Positions 7,292 through 16,157 of a stretch of DNA of 64,000 nucleotides are shown here, in pieces; within the stretch, counting starts at the first letter, position 1, and each line of letters starts with the position of its first letter. Both the position numbers and the translations under genes were made by a program. The notes under the pieces are model-generated. The model was not told the DNA's origin, did not search any database, and worked only from the letters and a program-made list of their open reading frames with translations. Origin of the DNA: Bradyrhizobium ontarionense (GTDB lineage Bacteria > Pseudomonadota > Alphaproteobacteria > Rhizobiales > Xanthobacteraceae); assembly GCF_021088345.1 (NCBI RefSeq), contig NZ_CP088156.1, positions 4,278,001 through 4,342,000 of the forward strand. The letters are read 5' to 3'.

Positions 7292-7381
7292 GACGATGTC
7301 TCCTGTGTTGATGACCGGAGATTGGCCTGCCCGTACGATCTGGTATGTGGGGCAGGTCACTTAAGCTCCGAGGACCATCCG

Positions 7382-8347
7382 ATGACCAAAGGCGCGCTGG
7401 CGCTCCTGATCCATGGCGGCACCGACAACTGGTCGCCGCAGCGCTGGAAGGCGCGCTTCGACGACGTCTGCGGCGACCGCTCCGTGGTGCTGCTGCCCGA
7501 TGCCGGGCTCGACCCGGCCGATGTCCGCTATGCCGCGGTGTGGAAGCCGGTCCCCGGCGAACTCGCTGGCTTTCCGAACCTGCGCGTGATCTTCAATCTC
7601 GGCGCCGGCGTCGACGCGCTGATGGCCGACAAGACCCTGCCCGGCGTGCCGCTGGTCCGGGTCGCAGTCGACGATCTCACGGCGCGGATGACCGAATATG
7701 TCGTGCTGCACGTGCTGATGCATCATCGTCAGGAGCTGTATCTGCGCGAGTCGCAGCGCCTGAAGCGCTGGGCGCCGAAGTACCAATGGCCAGCGGCCGC
7801 GATCGGCGTCGGCATTCTCGGGCTGGGCACCTTGGGTCTCGACGCCGCCGAGGTGCTCAAGCGCCTGGGCTTCCAGGTTGCCGGCTGGAGCCGCAGCGCC
7901 AAGCAGGCCGAGGGCATCGAATGCTTCCATGGCGCGGCGCAGCTCGACGCATTCCTGGCGCGGACCGACATCCTGGTGTCGCTGCTGCCGCTGACGCCGG
8001 ATACCCGAGGCGTTCTCGACCGCAAGATGTTCGCGAAGCTCCGGCGCAGCTCGCCGCTCGGCGCGCCGGTCATGATCAACGCCGGACGCGGCGGCCTGCA
8101 GAACGAGGCCGACATCCTCGCCTGCCTCGACGACGGTACCCTCGGCTCGGTGTCGCTCGACGTGTTCGGCCAGGAGCCGCTGCCGGCCGACAGCGCCTTC
8201 TGGACCCATCCGAAGGTCGTCCTGACCCCGCACAATGCGGCCGACACCGATGCCGACGCGATCTCGCGCTATGTCGCCGAGCAGATCGCGCAATTCGAAG
8301 CAGGCGGCACGTTGCGCAACCTGGTCGATCGCGTCAGGGGGTACTGA
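7382..8347 (+). CDS. D-2-hydroxyacid dehydrogenase, glyoxylate/hydroxypyruvate reductase A type
   Basis: 321 residues. A Rossmann-type nucleotide domain sits at about 130-285 with GILGLGTLGLDAAEVLKRLG. The catalytic triad of the family is in place: Arg in INAGRGG (about 237), Glu in GQEPLP (about 264) and His in TPHNAA (about 284). Arg in WSRS after strand 2 suggests NADPH preference, as in GhrA, which reduces glyoxylate and hydroxypyruvate. ATG at 7382; ends 4 bases from the stop of the convergent TetR gene. Enzyme family certain, physiological substrate inferred. Confidence 0.88.
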   Translation: MTKGALALLIHGGTDNWSPQRWKARFDDVCGDRSVVLLPDAGLDPADVRYAAVWKPVPGELAGFPNLRVIFNLGAGVDALMADKTLPGVPLVRVAVDDLTARMTEYVVLHVLMHHRQELYLRESQRLKRWAPKYQWPAAAIGVGILGLGTLGLDAAEVLKRLGFQVAGWSRSAKQAEGIECFHGAAQLDAFLARTDILVSLLPLTPDTRGVLDRKMFAKLRRSSPLGAPVMINAGRGGLQNEADILACLDDGTLGSVSLDVFGQEPLPADSAFWTHPKVVLTPHNAADTDADAISRYVAEQIAQFEAGGTLRNLVDRVRGY

Positions 8348-8351
8348 AGCG

Positions 8352-9017
8352 TTATTTGCCGCCCACCATCAGATCGATCGCCCCTGCGACGATCGCCTCC
8401 AGCTCCTTGCGCGACGCCCGCGCGCGGGCGCGGATCGCGATGGAGTGGATCGTCGCCGATGCCAGCTGCGCCAGCATGACGGGATTGGCGTCGCCGGGCA
8501 GCTCGCCCTTCTCCTTGGCGAGGCGGAAGCCATGCGCGAACGCCTTGTCGAGCTCGGTCAGCGCGTTCTGCACCATGGCGCGGATGTCGGGATCCGCGAT
8601 CGCCTCCGAGCCGGCAGTCGTGACCGTGAAGCAGCCGCGCGGTCCGTCCTCGCCGGAGAGATAGATGTCGAGGGCAGCGGCATAGATCCGCTCGAGCCGT
8701 TTGCGGACCGGCCAGTCCTGACGGAAGATCTCGCCGAGCGCGGCACGGGCGTTGTCGCGATAGCGCTGATAGCTCTTGATGTAGAGCTCGCGCTTGTCGC
8801 CGAACGCGCCATAGAGGCTCGGCCGGTTCATGCCGGTGGCTGCACTGAGATCGTCGAGCGAGGTCGCGGCAAAACCGGTCGCTCTGAAAAGATCGAGCGC
8901 CTTGCCGAGCGCCACCTCGGGCTCGTAGGCGCGCGGCCGGCCGCGCCGCTTCGGTTCTGCGGCCTCGGCAGGCGTCTCGGATGGCACGCCGGGCGGGCCC
9001 TTCTTTTTTTGTACCAT
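8352..9017 (-). CDS. TetR family transcriptional regulator
   Basis: 221 residues. A basic leader (KRRGRPRAYEPEVALGKALD) is followed by the TetR helix-turn-helix at about 35-75 (FAATSLDDLSAATGMNRPSL, then YGAFGDKRELY). The C-terminal ligand-binding part has GPRGCFTVTTAGSEA, typical of the subgroup near glutathione or redox enzymes. It diverges from the GST gene at 9110 and is probably its regulator. Between them TATTATG at 9047-9053 and CAGTATA at 9059-9065 form an imperfect inverted repeat (two mismatches), a possible operator. ATG at 9017 chosen since no later start keeps the helix-turn-helix leader. Confidence 0.9.
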   Translation of the reverse strand: MVQKKKGPPGVPSETPAEAAEPKRRGRPRAYEPEVALGKALDLFRATGFAATSLDDLSAATGMNRPSLYGAFGDKRELYIKSYQRYRDNARAALGEIFRQDWPVRKRLERIYAAALDIYLSGEDGPRGCFTVTTAGSEAIADPDIRAMVQNALTELDKAFAHGFRLAKEKGELPGDANPVMLAQLASATIHSIAIRARARASRKELEAIVAGAIDLMVGGK

Positions 9018-9109
9018 TTCGCAATCAATTCCTTGACCAGCCCCATATTATGCAAGACAGTATAAAAATCAATCAAAGCTCCGGACCGGAGCAACAGGAG
9101 GAGACGTTC

Positions 9110-9754
9110 ATGGACCTCTATTTCTCACCGCTCGCCTGCTCGCTCGCCACCCGCATCGCGCTCTATGAAGCCGGCGCGGAGGCGAATTATCTCGAGGTCG
9201 ATCCCAAGACCAAGATCGTCCTCAACGATGGATCAGACTTCCGCGCCGTCAATCCGCTCGGTCTTGTTCCGACGCTACGCACCGACAACGGTGACCTGCT
9301 GACCGAGAATGCCGCGATCCTCCAATATGTCGCCGAGCGGTTCGCGGAGGCGAAGCTCGGCACTGGCCCCGGCATGGACCGCAGCCGGCTGCAGCAATGG
9401 CTCTGCTTCATCGGCACTGAGCTGCACAAGGGACTCTTCATTCCGATCCTCGACAAGACCGCGCCGGACGACATGAAGACGCATGTCTTGAAGAAGAACC
9501 TGTCGCGCCTCGACTATCTCGACAACCATCTCCGCGGCCGTGAGTATCTGCTCGACCATTTCAGCGTTGCCGACGCCTATCTCGTTACGGTGATCAACTG
9601 GACGATGGCAACGCCGCCGATCGAACTCGCGAAATGGCCGGCGCTGAAGGCCTATTACGAGCGGCTGCGCGCGCGTGCATCCATTGCCAAAGCCATTGCC
9701 GAGGAGTTCCAGCTCTACAAGGCCGAGCTCGCGCGACACAAGGCAGCAGCGTAG
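9110..9754 (+). CDS. Glutathione S-transferase
   Basis: 214 residues. The N-terminal thioredoxin-like domain opens MDLYFSPLACSLATRIALYE, with the Ser/Cys of SPLACS at the catalytic position, as in beta-class bacterial GSTs. NPLGLVPTL (cis-Pro loop) and LLTENAAILQY (glutathione gamma-glutamyl binding) follow. The all-helical domain has YLLDHFSVADAYLVTVINW, the conserved N-capping box. ATG at 9110 follows CAGGAGGA. Under likely control of the divergent TetR gene. Role: conjugation or reduction of electrophiles with glutathione in the cytoplasm. Confidence 0.9.
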   Translation: MDLYFSPLACSLATRIALYEAGAEANYLEVDPKTKIVLNDGSDFRAVNPLGLVPTLRTDNGDLLTENAAILQYVAERFAEAKLGTGPGMDRSRLQQWLCFIGTELHKGLFIPILDKTAPDDMKTHVLKKNLSRLDYLDNHLRGREYLLDHFSVADAYLVTVINWTMATPPIELAKWPALKAYYERLRARASIAKAIAEEFQLYKAELARHKAAA

Positions 9755-9775
9755 CCGCGGCCGGCCAGACAAAGA

Positions 9776-9837
9776 GCCGCCCCCTGCTTGACCGAAGCGA
9801 TTGCAGGTTGCAATCCTCGGTCCAACCAGGGGGCTGC
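9776..9837 (+). promoter_or_regulatory. Long hairpin that encloses the Shine-Dalgarno of the large helicase gene
   Basis: A 62-base imperfect inverted repeat. Outer stem GCxGCCCCCTG (9776-9786) pairs with CAGGGGGCxGC (9827-9837), then TTG and ACCGA pair with TCGGT and CAA, and GATTGC (9799-9804) pairs with GCAATC (9810-9815) round an AGGTT loop: about 24 pairs. AGGGGG at 9828-9833, the Shine-Dalgarno for the TTG at 9839, lies wholly in the stem. Only three T follow, so it is a poor terminator. RBS masking is an inference from base pairing. Confidence 0.6.
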
Positions 9838-9838
9838 T

Positions 9839-12800
9839 TTGCAAGGGACATCCGTACGAGACCGATTGCTGGCGGACCGACGCACGCTGCTCGACCTGGG
9901 CACGCGGAACCGGCTCGTGCACCTTCCGCTCAAGACCAAGAACGTCCGCACCGTCGAGATCGTCGGCGACCGCTCTGCCCGAGTCTTCGAGTTGCTGGGC
10001 GAAGGCAAGCGCTTCACGTTTCTAGCGGCGGCGATCGAGGACGAGCCATCGCTCCCGCTGGAACCGAAGGAGGGCCGCCCGCGACGAGCGCGTCCTTCCG
10101 AGCATGACGACGATGCCGCAGCGCCGGCGCGGCAGCCAGACACGCGGCTGCAGACGAAGCTGGTCAATGAGGCGCTGCAAAAGCGGCTCCTGGATATCTG
10201 GTACGATGCCAGAACCCTGGAAGAAGAACAGGGCGTCAATATTCTCTATCTCGCCTTCGGACTGCTCAAATGGTTCGAGGACGATAAATCGGACGTCGAG
10301 CGCATTGCGCCGCTGATCCTCCTGCCCGTTCGTCTCGAACGCAACAGCGCCGCCGACCGCTTCCATCTCGTCTCGCGCGCCGAGCCGCCTTCTCCCAATC
10401 TCTCCCTCCAGGCGAAGCTCGACGCCGAATTCGGATTGAAGGTCGAGGACTTCGGCGACGAGGACGATGTCGATCTTGCCGCCTATATGAGCGGAATTGC
10501 CGACACCGTCGCCGGCAAGACGCGCTGGACGGTGAACCCGGACGCGATGGTGCTCGGGTTCTTCTCGTTCTCCAAGTTCCTGATGTATCGCGATCTGGAT
10601 CCCGAGAACTGGCCCGCGGATGGCGGCCTCGACCAGCATCCGCTGATCGCAGCGCTGCTACAGGACGGTTTCGAGGGATCCGAGCCGATTGTGGCCGACG
10701 ACGGCAAGATCGACGCTGTGATTCAGCCGATCGCGATGAACCACGTCGTCGATGCCGATTCGTCACAGGCCGTGGTGATCGAGGAAGTGGTCCGGGGACG
10801 CGACCTCGTCGTCAAGGGACCACCGGGCACCGGCAAGTCGCAGACCATCACCAACATCATCGCGTCAGCTGCAGCCGAGGGGAAAACCGTGCTCTTCGTC
10901 GCTGAGAAGATGGCGGCGCTGGACGTCGTGCATCGTCGGCTGAAAGACGTCGGTCTCGGTTCGCTCGCACTCGAGCTGCATTCGAACAAGGCGAACAAGC
11001 GCGTTCTGCTCGAGGAGCTGAGGCGCTGCAAATCGGCTGCGATCCCTGCACCTCGCGGCGATGCGACGCTGGTGCAGCGCCTGACCGAGAGCCGCGACAG
11101 CCTCAATCGGCACGCTGAAATGATGCATCAGCCGCATCAACCGAGCCAACTGACGCCGTTCAGGCTGCTCGGCCATCTCGTGCGTTGCTGGGAGGCGTCG
11201 ACGCGACCAGCTCTCCCATTGCTGGGCGCGCCATCATGGTCTCCTTTGGACCTGGAACGGCGCCGAGAGCTGGTTGCAGAGCTGGCCGCGCGGATTGCAT
11301 CAGACGGACCGCCTCACCTCCATCCGTGGCGCGGTGTCGGCCGGGAGGCGCTCGATCCTGCCGAAATGGCCGAGCTGCAGAAATCCATGGACAGCGTCTC
11401 GCAGGCCCTCACCCGTGTCTCAACAGGCGCAGCCAAAGTGAGCGGCCTGTTCGACCTGCCGGCGCCCGCAACCCTTGGCGGCGCAACCGACATCCTGGCC
11501 TTCGCGGAAGCGGCTGCCGCGATGCCGGACTGCGACCGGGCTGCATTTCGCGATCCGATCTGGAGCCGCGGTGCCGAGGTCGCCGACATCATCGACAAGG
11601 GACTCCGCTACTCGAAACTGAAAGCGGCTTTCGAATCCGCGTTCGTGGATTCCGCCTGGGATGCATCGGTCGCCGAATGCCGCAAAGTGATCGCGGAGAA
11701 AGGCCGCTCCTGGTTGCGCATGCTGAGCTCGCGCTATCGCGAGCAGATGGCGCTGCTGAACTCCTACCTGAAAGTGCCGATGCCGAAATCGCTCGAGCAG
11801 CGGCTTTTGCTGATCGACGGGCTCATGGCCGCGCAAGCCGCGCGCCGATCCTTCGATGACGTCCAGGCCGCAGGCAGCACAGCCTTCGGAACCTCATGGC
11901 AAAAGGACCAGTCGGATTGGGAGTTACTTTCGAGGTTCACGGGCTGGTGGGGAGCCTTTCCGAAACAGTTTGCGGACGATGCGACGCGGGAGCGTCTGAC
12001 GCGTTTGACGCTGTCGGCAGACGATCGACAATCGATCGAACGATTGAAAAGCGATCTCGCGAGCACGAAATCCGGTCTGCAGCGGCTCATCGACTTTCTG
12101 CATCTCGAACCTAGCCGCATTCCGCTCGACACCGGCAATCGGATTCGGTTCGGCGAACTGTTGCAGACCCTGTCGGAGTGGCGGAATTCGACCGAGCGCC
12201 TCACCCGCTGGATCGCGTTCATGGAACGGGTCCGCCTCGCACGCGCGGATGGTCTCGCGGCACTGGTCGATGTCGCACTCGACGGCTCGCTGCCGGACAG
12301 CGCGCTGGAAGAGACGTTCGACAGGTCCTATTACGAAGCCATGCGCAGCGTGATCTTCGCTGACCATCCGGAGCTGAAGCGCTTCGATGGAGAGTCGCAT
12401 AGCCGGCTCGTCGAAGGATTCTGTAAACTCGATATCGAGCGCATGCGGCTGGCCCGCGACCAGATCGCCCATGAGCATGCCTCGGCGCTGCCACGCAACG
12501 GCGGCGGCATCGGCCCGCTCGGCGTCCTGAACGGCGAGCTCGCCAAGAAGCGCAATCATCTGCCGATCCGCCAGCTTCTGGAGCGCGCCGGCCCCGTCAT
12601 CCAGCAGATCAAGCCGATCTTCCTGATGAGCCCGTTGTCGGTGGCCCAGTTCCTCAAGCCCGGCGCCATCGCCTTCGATCTGCTCGTCGTCGATGAGGCC
12701 TCGCAGATCGAGCCGGTCGATGCGCTCGGCGCCGTCGCGCGCTGCAGGCAGATGGTGGTGGTCGGCGACGAGCGCCAATTGCCGCCGACGCGCTTCTTTG

Positions 12801-14590
12801 CGAAGTTGACGGGCAACGACGACGACGGCGATGACGAAGACCAGCCGACCTTTCAGGTCAAGGATGCCGAAAGCATTCTCGACCTCTGTCTGGCCAAGGG
12901 CGTCCCGCATCGGATGCTCAACTGGCACTACCGCAGCAAGCACCAGTCGCTGATCGCCGTCTCCAACAAGCAGTTCTACGACAACCGGCTGTTCATCGTG
13001 CCGAGCCCGTATGACGCGGTCGCCGGCATGGGACTGAAATTCAACTACAACCCCGATGCGCATTATGATCGCGGCAACAGCCGCACCAATCCCCGGGAAG
13101 CACGACTCGTGGCCGAGGCGGTCATGCGCCATGCGCGCGAGACGCCGGAGCGGAGCCTCGGGGTCGCAACCTTTTCGGTGGCACAGCGTCAGGCGATCCA
13201 GGACGAGCTCGAACTGCTGCGCAAGGAGCGGCCGGAGACCGAGGACTTCTTCGTGCGCGGCACGAGCGAGCCGTTCTTCGTCAAGAACCTCGAGAACATC
13301 CAGGGCGACGAGCGCGACGTCATCTTCATCTCCATGGGATATGGACGAACCAAGGACGGCTTCGTGTCGATGAGCTTCGGCCCTCTCAACTCCGACGGGG
13401 GAGAACGCCGCCTGAACGTCCTGATCTCGCGCGCGAAGCTCCGATGCGAGGTGTTTTCCTCGATCACCGGCGACGACATCGATCTGTCGCGCGCCAAGGG
13501 CCGAGGCATCGCGGCGCTCAAGACGTTCCTGACCTTCGCGCAGACCGGACAGCTCGGCATCGCGCAGGAAACCGGGCGGGATCCGGATTCCATCTTCGAG
13601 GAGCAGGTCGCAGCACGGCTGCGAGCGCTCGGCCACGACGTCAAGACCCAGATCGGCACAGCCGGTTTCTTCGTCGACCTCGCCGTCGTCGATCCCGACA
13701 AGCCCGGCCGCTTTCTGCTCGGCATCGAATGCGATGGCGCCCCATATCACGCGTCACGCTCCGCGCGAGACCGCGATCGCCTCAGACAGAACGTCCTTGA
13801 GGCGCATGGCTGGGTGCTGCATCGCATCTGGTCGACGGACTGGTTTCTGCGGCCCAAGGAGGAAACCGATAAGGTCGTCCGTGCGATCGAGGAGGCGAAG
13901 ATGCACTGGCGGGAGGTCGACGAAGGCGCGGTCGCAGCGCCTCCTGAACCTCCAGAACGGAGCGATGCGCCCGCACAGGAGGAGACCATAGGCAGCACCG
14001 CAGCGGTAGCCCCGCAGGCGCCGACGGTGGTCGCTTACGAGGAAGCCAAACTGCGCGTGCGCCGGGAGATCGAGCCGCACGAGACCTCGCTTGCCGACAT
14101 GACGCGGCACATCGTCGAGATCGTCACGGTCGAAGGCCCCATCCATGAATCGGAGATCATCGTCCGGATCAGATCGTCGTGGGGCCTCGCCCGCGCCGGC
14201 AACCGCATTCGCGACGCGGTGCGGGCGGCGCTGACATCCGCCGCTGCGAAGGGACAAATCTCGGGAGGCCCGTTCTACGCCGTCCCCGGCCAGACTCTGG
14301 CCGTGCGAAGCCGTGAGAACGTGCAATCGCAGACGCTGCGGAAGCCCGAGATGCTGCCGCCGGAAGAAATCAAGATCGCGATGATTCGGGTGGTGGAGCA
14401 GAACTACGGCGCCGAGGAGGACCAGTTGATCCAGGCGGTCGCCCGCCTGTTCGGCTTCGGAGCGACGAGCGCGCAGTTGCGCGAAGCCGTTCGGGGCTGC
14501 CTCACCGAGCTCCTCGACGATGGCCTGCTGCGCCGGGAGGGAGAACTGGTCACCAAGCCTCAGGAAGCGCCGCTCGCCGACGGCCTGTGA
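9839..14590 (+). CDS. Large DUF4011-SF1 helicase-Vsr-like nuclease-DUF3320 protein (Hhe-type antiphage candidate)
   Basis: About 1583 residues. The N-terminal DUF4011 region opens RTLLDLGTRNRLVHL (about 12-30). The SF1/UPF1-like helicase has Walker A GPPGTGKSQT (about 326), Walker B VVDEASQIEP (about 950), GDERQLPPT (about 974), NIQGDERDVIFIS (about 1151) and RRLNVLISRAK (about 1189). A Vsr/MTES_1575-like nuclease follows at about 1255-1350 with FFVDLAV, IECDGAPYH and HRIWSTDWF. A DUF3320-like winged region lies at about 1415-1475, with a further helical repeat to the end. DUF4011-helicase-Vsr proteins were reported as single-gene phage defence (hhe). Start: TTG at 9839 with AGGGGG 5 bases upstream; TTG 9788 is in frame but has no ribosome site. 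No partner methylase adjoins. Defence role inferred from architecture. Confidence 0.85.
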   Translation: MQGTSVRDRLLADRRTLLDLGTRNRLVHLPLKTKNVRTVEIVGDRSARVFELLGEGKRFTFLAAAIEDEPSLPLEPKEGRPRRARPSEHDDDAAAPARQPDTRLQTKLVNEALQKRLLDIWYDARTLEEEQGVNILYLAFGLLKWFEDDKSDVERIAPLILLPVRLERNSAADRFHLVSRAEPPSPNLSLQAKLDAEFGLKVEDFGDEDDVDLAAYMSGIADTVAGKTRWTVNPDAMVLGFFSFSKFLMYRDLDPENWPADGGLDQHPLIAALLQDGFEGSEPIVADDGKIDAVIQPIAMNHVVDADSSQAVVIEEVVRGRDLVVKGPPGTGKSQTITNIIASAAAEGKTVLFVAEKMAALDVVHRRLKDVGLGSLALELHSNKANKRVLLEELRRCKSAAIPAPRGDATLVQRLTESRDSLNRHAEMMHQPHQPSQLTPFRLLGHLVRCWEASTRPALPLLGAPSWSPLDLERRRELVAELAARIASDGPPHLHPWRGVGREALDPAEMAELQKSMDSVSQALTRVSTGAAKVSGLFDLPAPATLGGATDILAFAEAAAAMPDCDRAAFRDPIWSRGAEVADIIDKGLRYSKLKAAFESAFVDSAWDASVAECRKVIAEKGRSWLRMLSSRYREQMALLNSYLKVPMPKSLEQRLLLIDGLMAAQAARRSFDDVQAAGSTAFGTSWQKDQSDWELLSRFTGWWGAFPKQFADDATRERLTRLTLSADDRQSIERLKSDLASTKSGLQRLIDFLHLEPSRIPLDTGNRIRFGELLQTLSEWRNSTERLTRWIAFMERVRLARADGLAALVDVALDGSLPDSALEETFDRSYYEAMRSVIFADHPELKRFDGESHSRLVEGFCKLDIERMRLARDQIAHEHASALPRNGGGIGPLGVLNGELAKKRNHLPIRQLLERAGPVIQQIKPIFLMSPLSVAQFLKPGAIAFDLLVVDEASQIEPVDALGAVARCRQMVVVGDERQLPPTRFFAKLTGNDDDGDDEDQPTFQVKDAESILDLCLAKGVPHRMLNWHYRSKHQSLIAVSNKQFYDNRLFIVPSPYDAVAGMGLKFNYNPDAHYDRGNSRTNPREARLVAEAVMRHARETPERSLGVATFSVAQRQAIQDELELLRKERPETEDFFVRGTSEPFFVKNLENIQGDERDVIFISMGYGRTKDGFVSMSFGPLNSDGGERRLNVLISRAKLRCEVFSSITGDDIDLSRAKGRGIAALKTFLTFAQTGQLGIAQETGRDPDSIFEEQVAARLRALGHDVKTQIGTAGFFVDLAVVDPDKPGRFLLGIECDGAPYHASRSARDRDRLRQNVLEAHGWVLHRIWSTDWFLRPKEETDKVVRAIEEAKMHWREVDEGAVAAPPEPPERSDAPAQEETIGSTAAVAPQAPTVVAYEEAKLRVRREIEPHETSLADMTRHIVEIVTVEGPIHESEIIVRIRSSWGLARAGNRIRDAVRAALTSAAAKGQISGGPFYAVPGQTLAVRSRENVQSQTLRKPEMLPPEEIKIAMIRVVEQNYGAEEDQLIQAVARLFGFGATSAQLREAVRGCLTELLDDGLLRREGELVTKPQEAPLADGL

Positions 14591-14630
14591 GGGCAGGCAC
14601 TGCTGCCCGGCGCGCGCCGATCGTCCGTCA

Positions 14631-15080
14631 CTAAGCCAGGTCGGCCTTGAACAGATCGCGCAGCGCTTTCGGAATCGGATGCGCCCGGCCGCTGCTGACG
14701 AAGGCGACGCGCACATCGGCCTTCACCAGCACGTCCTCGCCACGGCGGACTTCCTGGGCCAGCGTGATCGATGCGCCCTTGACCGCGATCGGCCACGTGA
14801 CCACGTCCAGCACATCGTCCATGCGCGCCGGACGGAGAAAATCGAGCGTCATCGAGCGCACCACGAAGGCGAAGCCCGGCGCTTCGCTTTCGGCCTGGGC
14901 GAACAGCGCATGCTGCTCGGCGCCCATCAGCCGCAGATGGTTGGTGCGGCCGCGCTCCATGAAGCGGAGATAGTTGGCGTGATAGACGATGCCGGAAAAA
15001 TCCGTGTCCTCGTAATAGACGCGGACCTGCATGTGGTGGTGGCCGTCGCGGATCTCGCCGTCGAGATGTTGATGGGTCAC
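14631..15080 (-). CDS. ybgC: YbgC-type acyl-CoA thioesterase (tol-pal associated)
   Basis: 149 residues with the hot-dog fold. VRVYYEDTDFSGIVYHANYL carries the catalytic Asp of the 4HBT family, and FMERGRTNHLR follows. It hydrolyses short acyl-CoA or acyl-ACP thioesters and in proteobacteria is usually the first gene before tolQRAB-pal. Here the next gene downstream is the convergent helicase, not tolQ. I chose GTG 15080 (GAGGG upstream, about 20 residues before the motif); ATG 15140 is in frame and would give 169 residues. It forms a minus-strand run with the metallophosphoesterase and ruvB. Confidence 0.88.
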   Translation of the reverse strand: MTHQHLDGEIRDGHHHMQVRVYYEDTDFSGIVYHANYLRFMERGRTNHLRLMGAEQHALFAQAESEAPGFAFVVRSMTLDFLRPARMDDVLDVVTWPIAVKGASITLAQEVRRGEDVLVKADVRVAFVSSGRAHPIPKALRDLFKADLA

Positions 15081-15153
15081 CGGATGGCCCTCGGTTGCCG
15101 GGAATGGCGGTCGTTTCGCCCAATTCCGCGGCTCGCGCAAGCGCCAGGGTAAA

Positions 15154-16074
15154 CTACGAAGTGGCCTCCATCGGTTCCCCGCCGACGCTCACCAGCACGA
15201 TCTCCGGCGGCATGCCGATCCGCACCGGCATGATGCTGCATCCGAGCCCGCCGGAGACGATGACGTCACATTGCGTGCGGATGTGACCATAGGCAAGATT
15301 GACGCCGTTGCGGGTCGGAACAGCCGGCGACCAACCCAGCAGCCGGACTTGGCCGCCATGGGTATGGCCGGACAGCTGCAGCGACACCCGCGCCGGCACG
15401 CGCAGCGCGACGTCCGGCTCATGCGCGAGCAGGATGACCGGCGCATGGTCCGTCACTTTCCGCAGCACACCAGCGAGATCGTCGACGCCGATTCGTGGCA
15501 CCGGTCGGAACCGGCGGGCAGGCATGTAGGCCAGCTGATCGCCAAGGCCTGCGAGCCAGAATGCATGGCCATCCCTGGTGAGACGCACGACGTCGTTCTC
15601 GTAGACGGGAATGCCAACCGCTTCGAGCGCCTTCTGAGCCACCGGCGCTCCGTGGCCATCGCGCTGCACGGTTCGATCATCCCAGTAGTCGTGATTGCCG
15701 AGAATGGCGTGAACACCCAGCGGCGCTTTCAATCCAGCCAGCACCGGCGCCCACGCTGCAGCGTCAATGCGCCCGATGTGATGGCGATGACCGACGACGT
15801 AGTCGCCGAGCAGGACGATCAGATCCGGCTGCAGCGCGTTGGTTCGCCCGACGATCGTTTCGATATGCGCGAGCGACATCCAGGGATCGCAGGCGTGGAT
15901 GTCCGCGATCGCGGCGATCTTCAGTGTCAGGCCGGCTGGCCAGTTGCGCGGACGAACATGATAGTCGGTGACGCTGAGCCGGAGCGGCTCAACGCCGACG
16001 CCATAGGTCGCGGTGGAAAAACCGGTCGCGGCAAGACCGCCGGAGAATGAGAGAAAGCGACGGCGTGACAGCAT
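15154..16074 (-). CDS. Metallophosphoesterase with twin-arginine-like signal
   Basis: 306 residues. N-terminus SRRRFLSFSGGLAATG is a Tat-type signal, so it probably acts in the periplasm or membrane. Metal-binding motifs of the calcineurin-like family are complete: ADIHACD, LGDYV, LGNHDYW, a His in LLAHEPDV and GHTHGGQ. This matches the YaeI-like subgroup of phosphodiesterases. Substrate unknown. ATG at 16074 is immediately before the Tat motif; an upstream ATG at 16095 adds 7 residues. It lies between ruvB and ybgC on the same strand. Confidence 0.85.
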   Translation of the reverse strand: MLSRRRFLSFSGGLAATGFSTATYGVGVEPLRLSVTDYHVRPRNWPAGLTLKIAAIADIHACDPWMSLAHIETIVGRTNALQPDLIVLLGDYVVGHRHHIGRIDAAAWAPVLAGLKAPLGVHAILGNHDYWDDRTVQRDGHGAPVAQKALEAVGIPVYENDVVRLTRDGHAFWLAGLGDQLAYMPARRFRPVPRIGVDDLAGVLRKVTDHAPVILLAHEPDVALRVPARVSLQLSGHTHGGQVRLLGWSPAVPTRNGVNLAYGHIRTQCDVIVSGGLGCSIMPVRIGMPPEIVLVSVGGEPMEATS

Positions 16075-16157
16075 GGGCAAACTCCTCGCACGCAATCCGT
16101 TTCGCCGATCATTGCAACCGATTTCGGGTGGGTCCGTGCAGATTGTCAGCAGATTCG

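Noticed and set aside
9795..9830. A tRNA-like 3' end (GGTTGCAATCC...TCCAACCA)
   Set aside because: No anticodon arm or D arm fits upstream. The pairing is better explained by the long hairpin at 9776-9837.
11924..13750. A 608-codon minus-strand frame inside the helicase gene
   Set aside because: Antisense shadow of the DUF4011-helicase gene, which has intact helicase motifs through the same interval.
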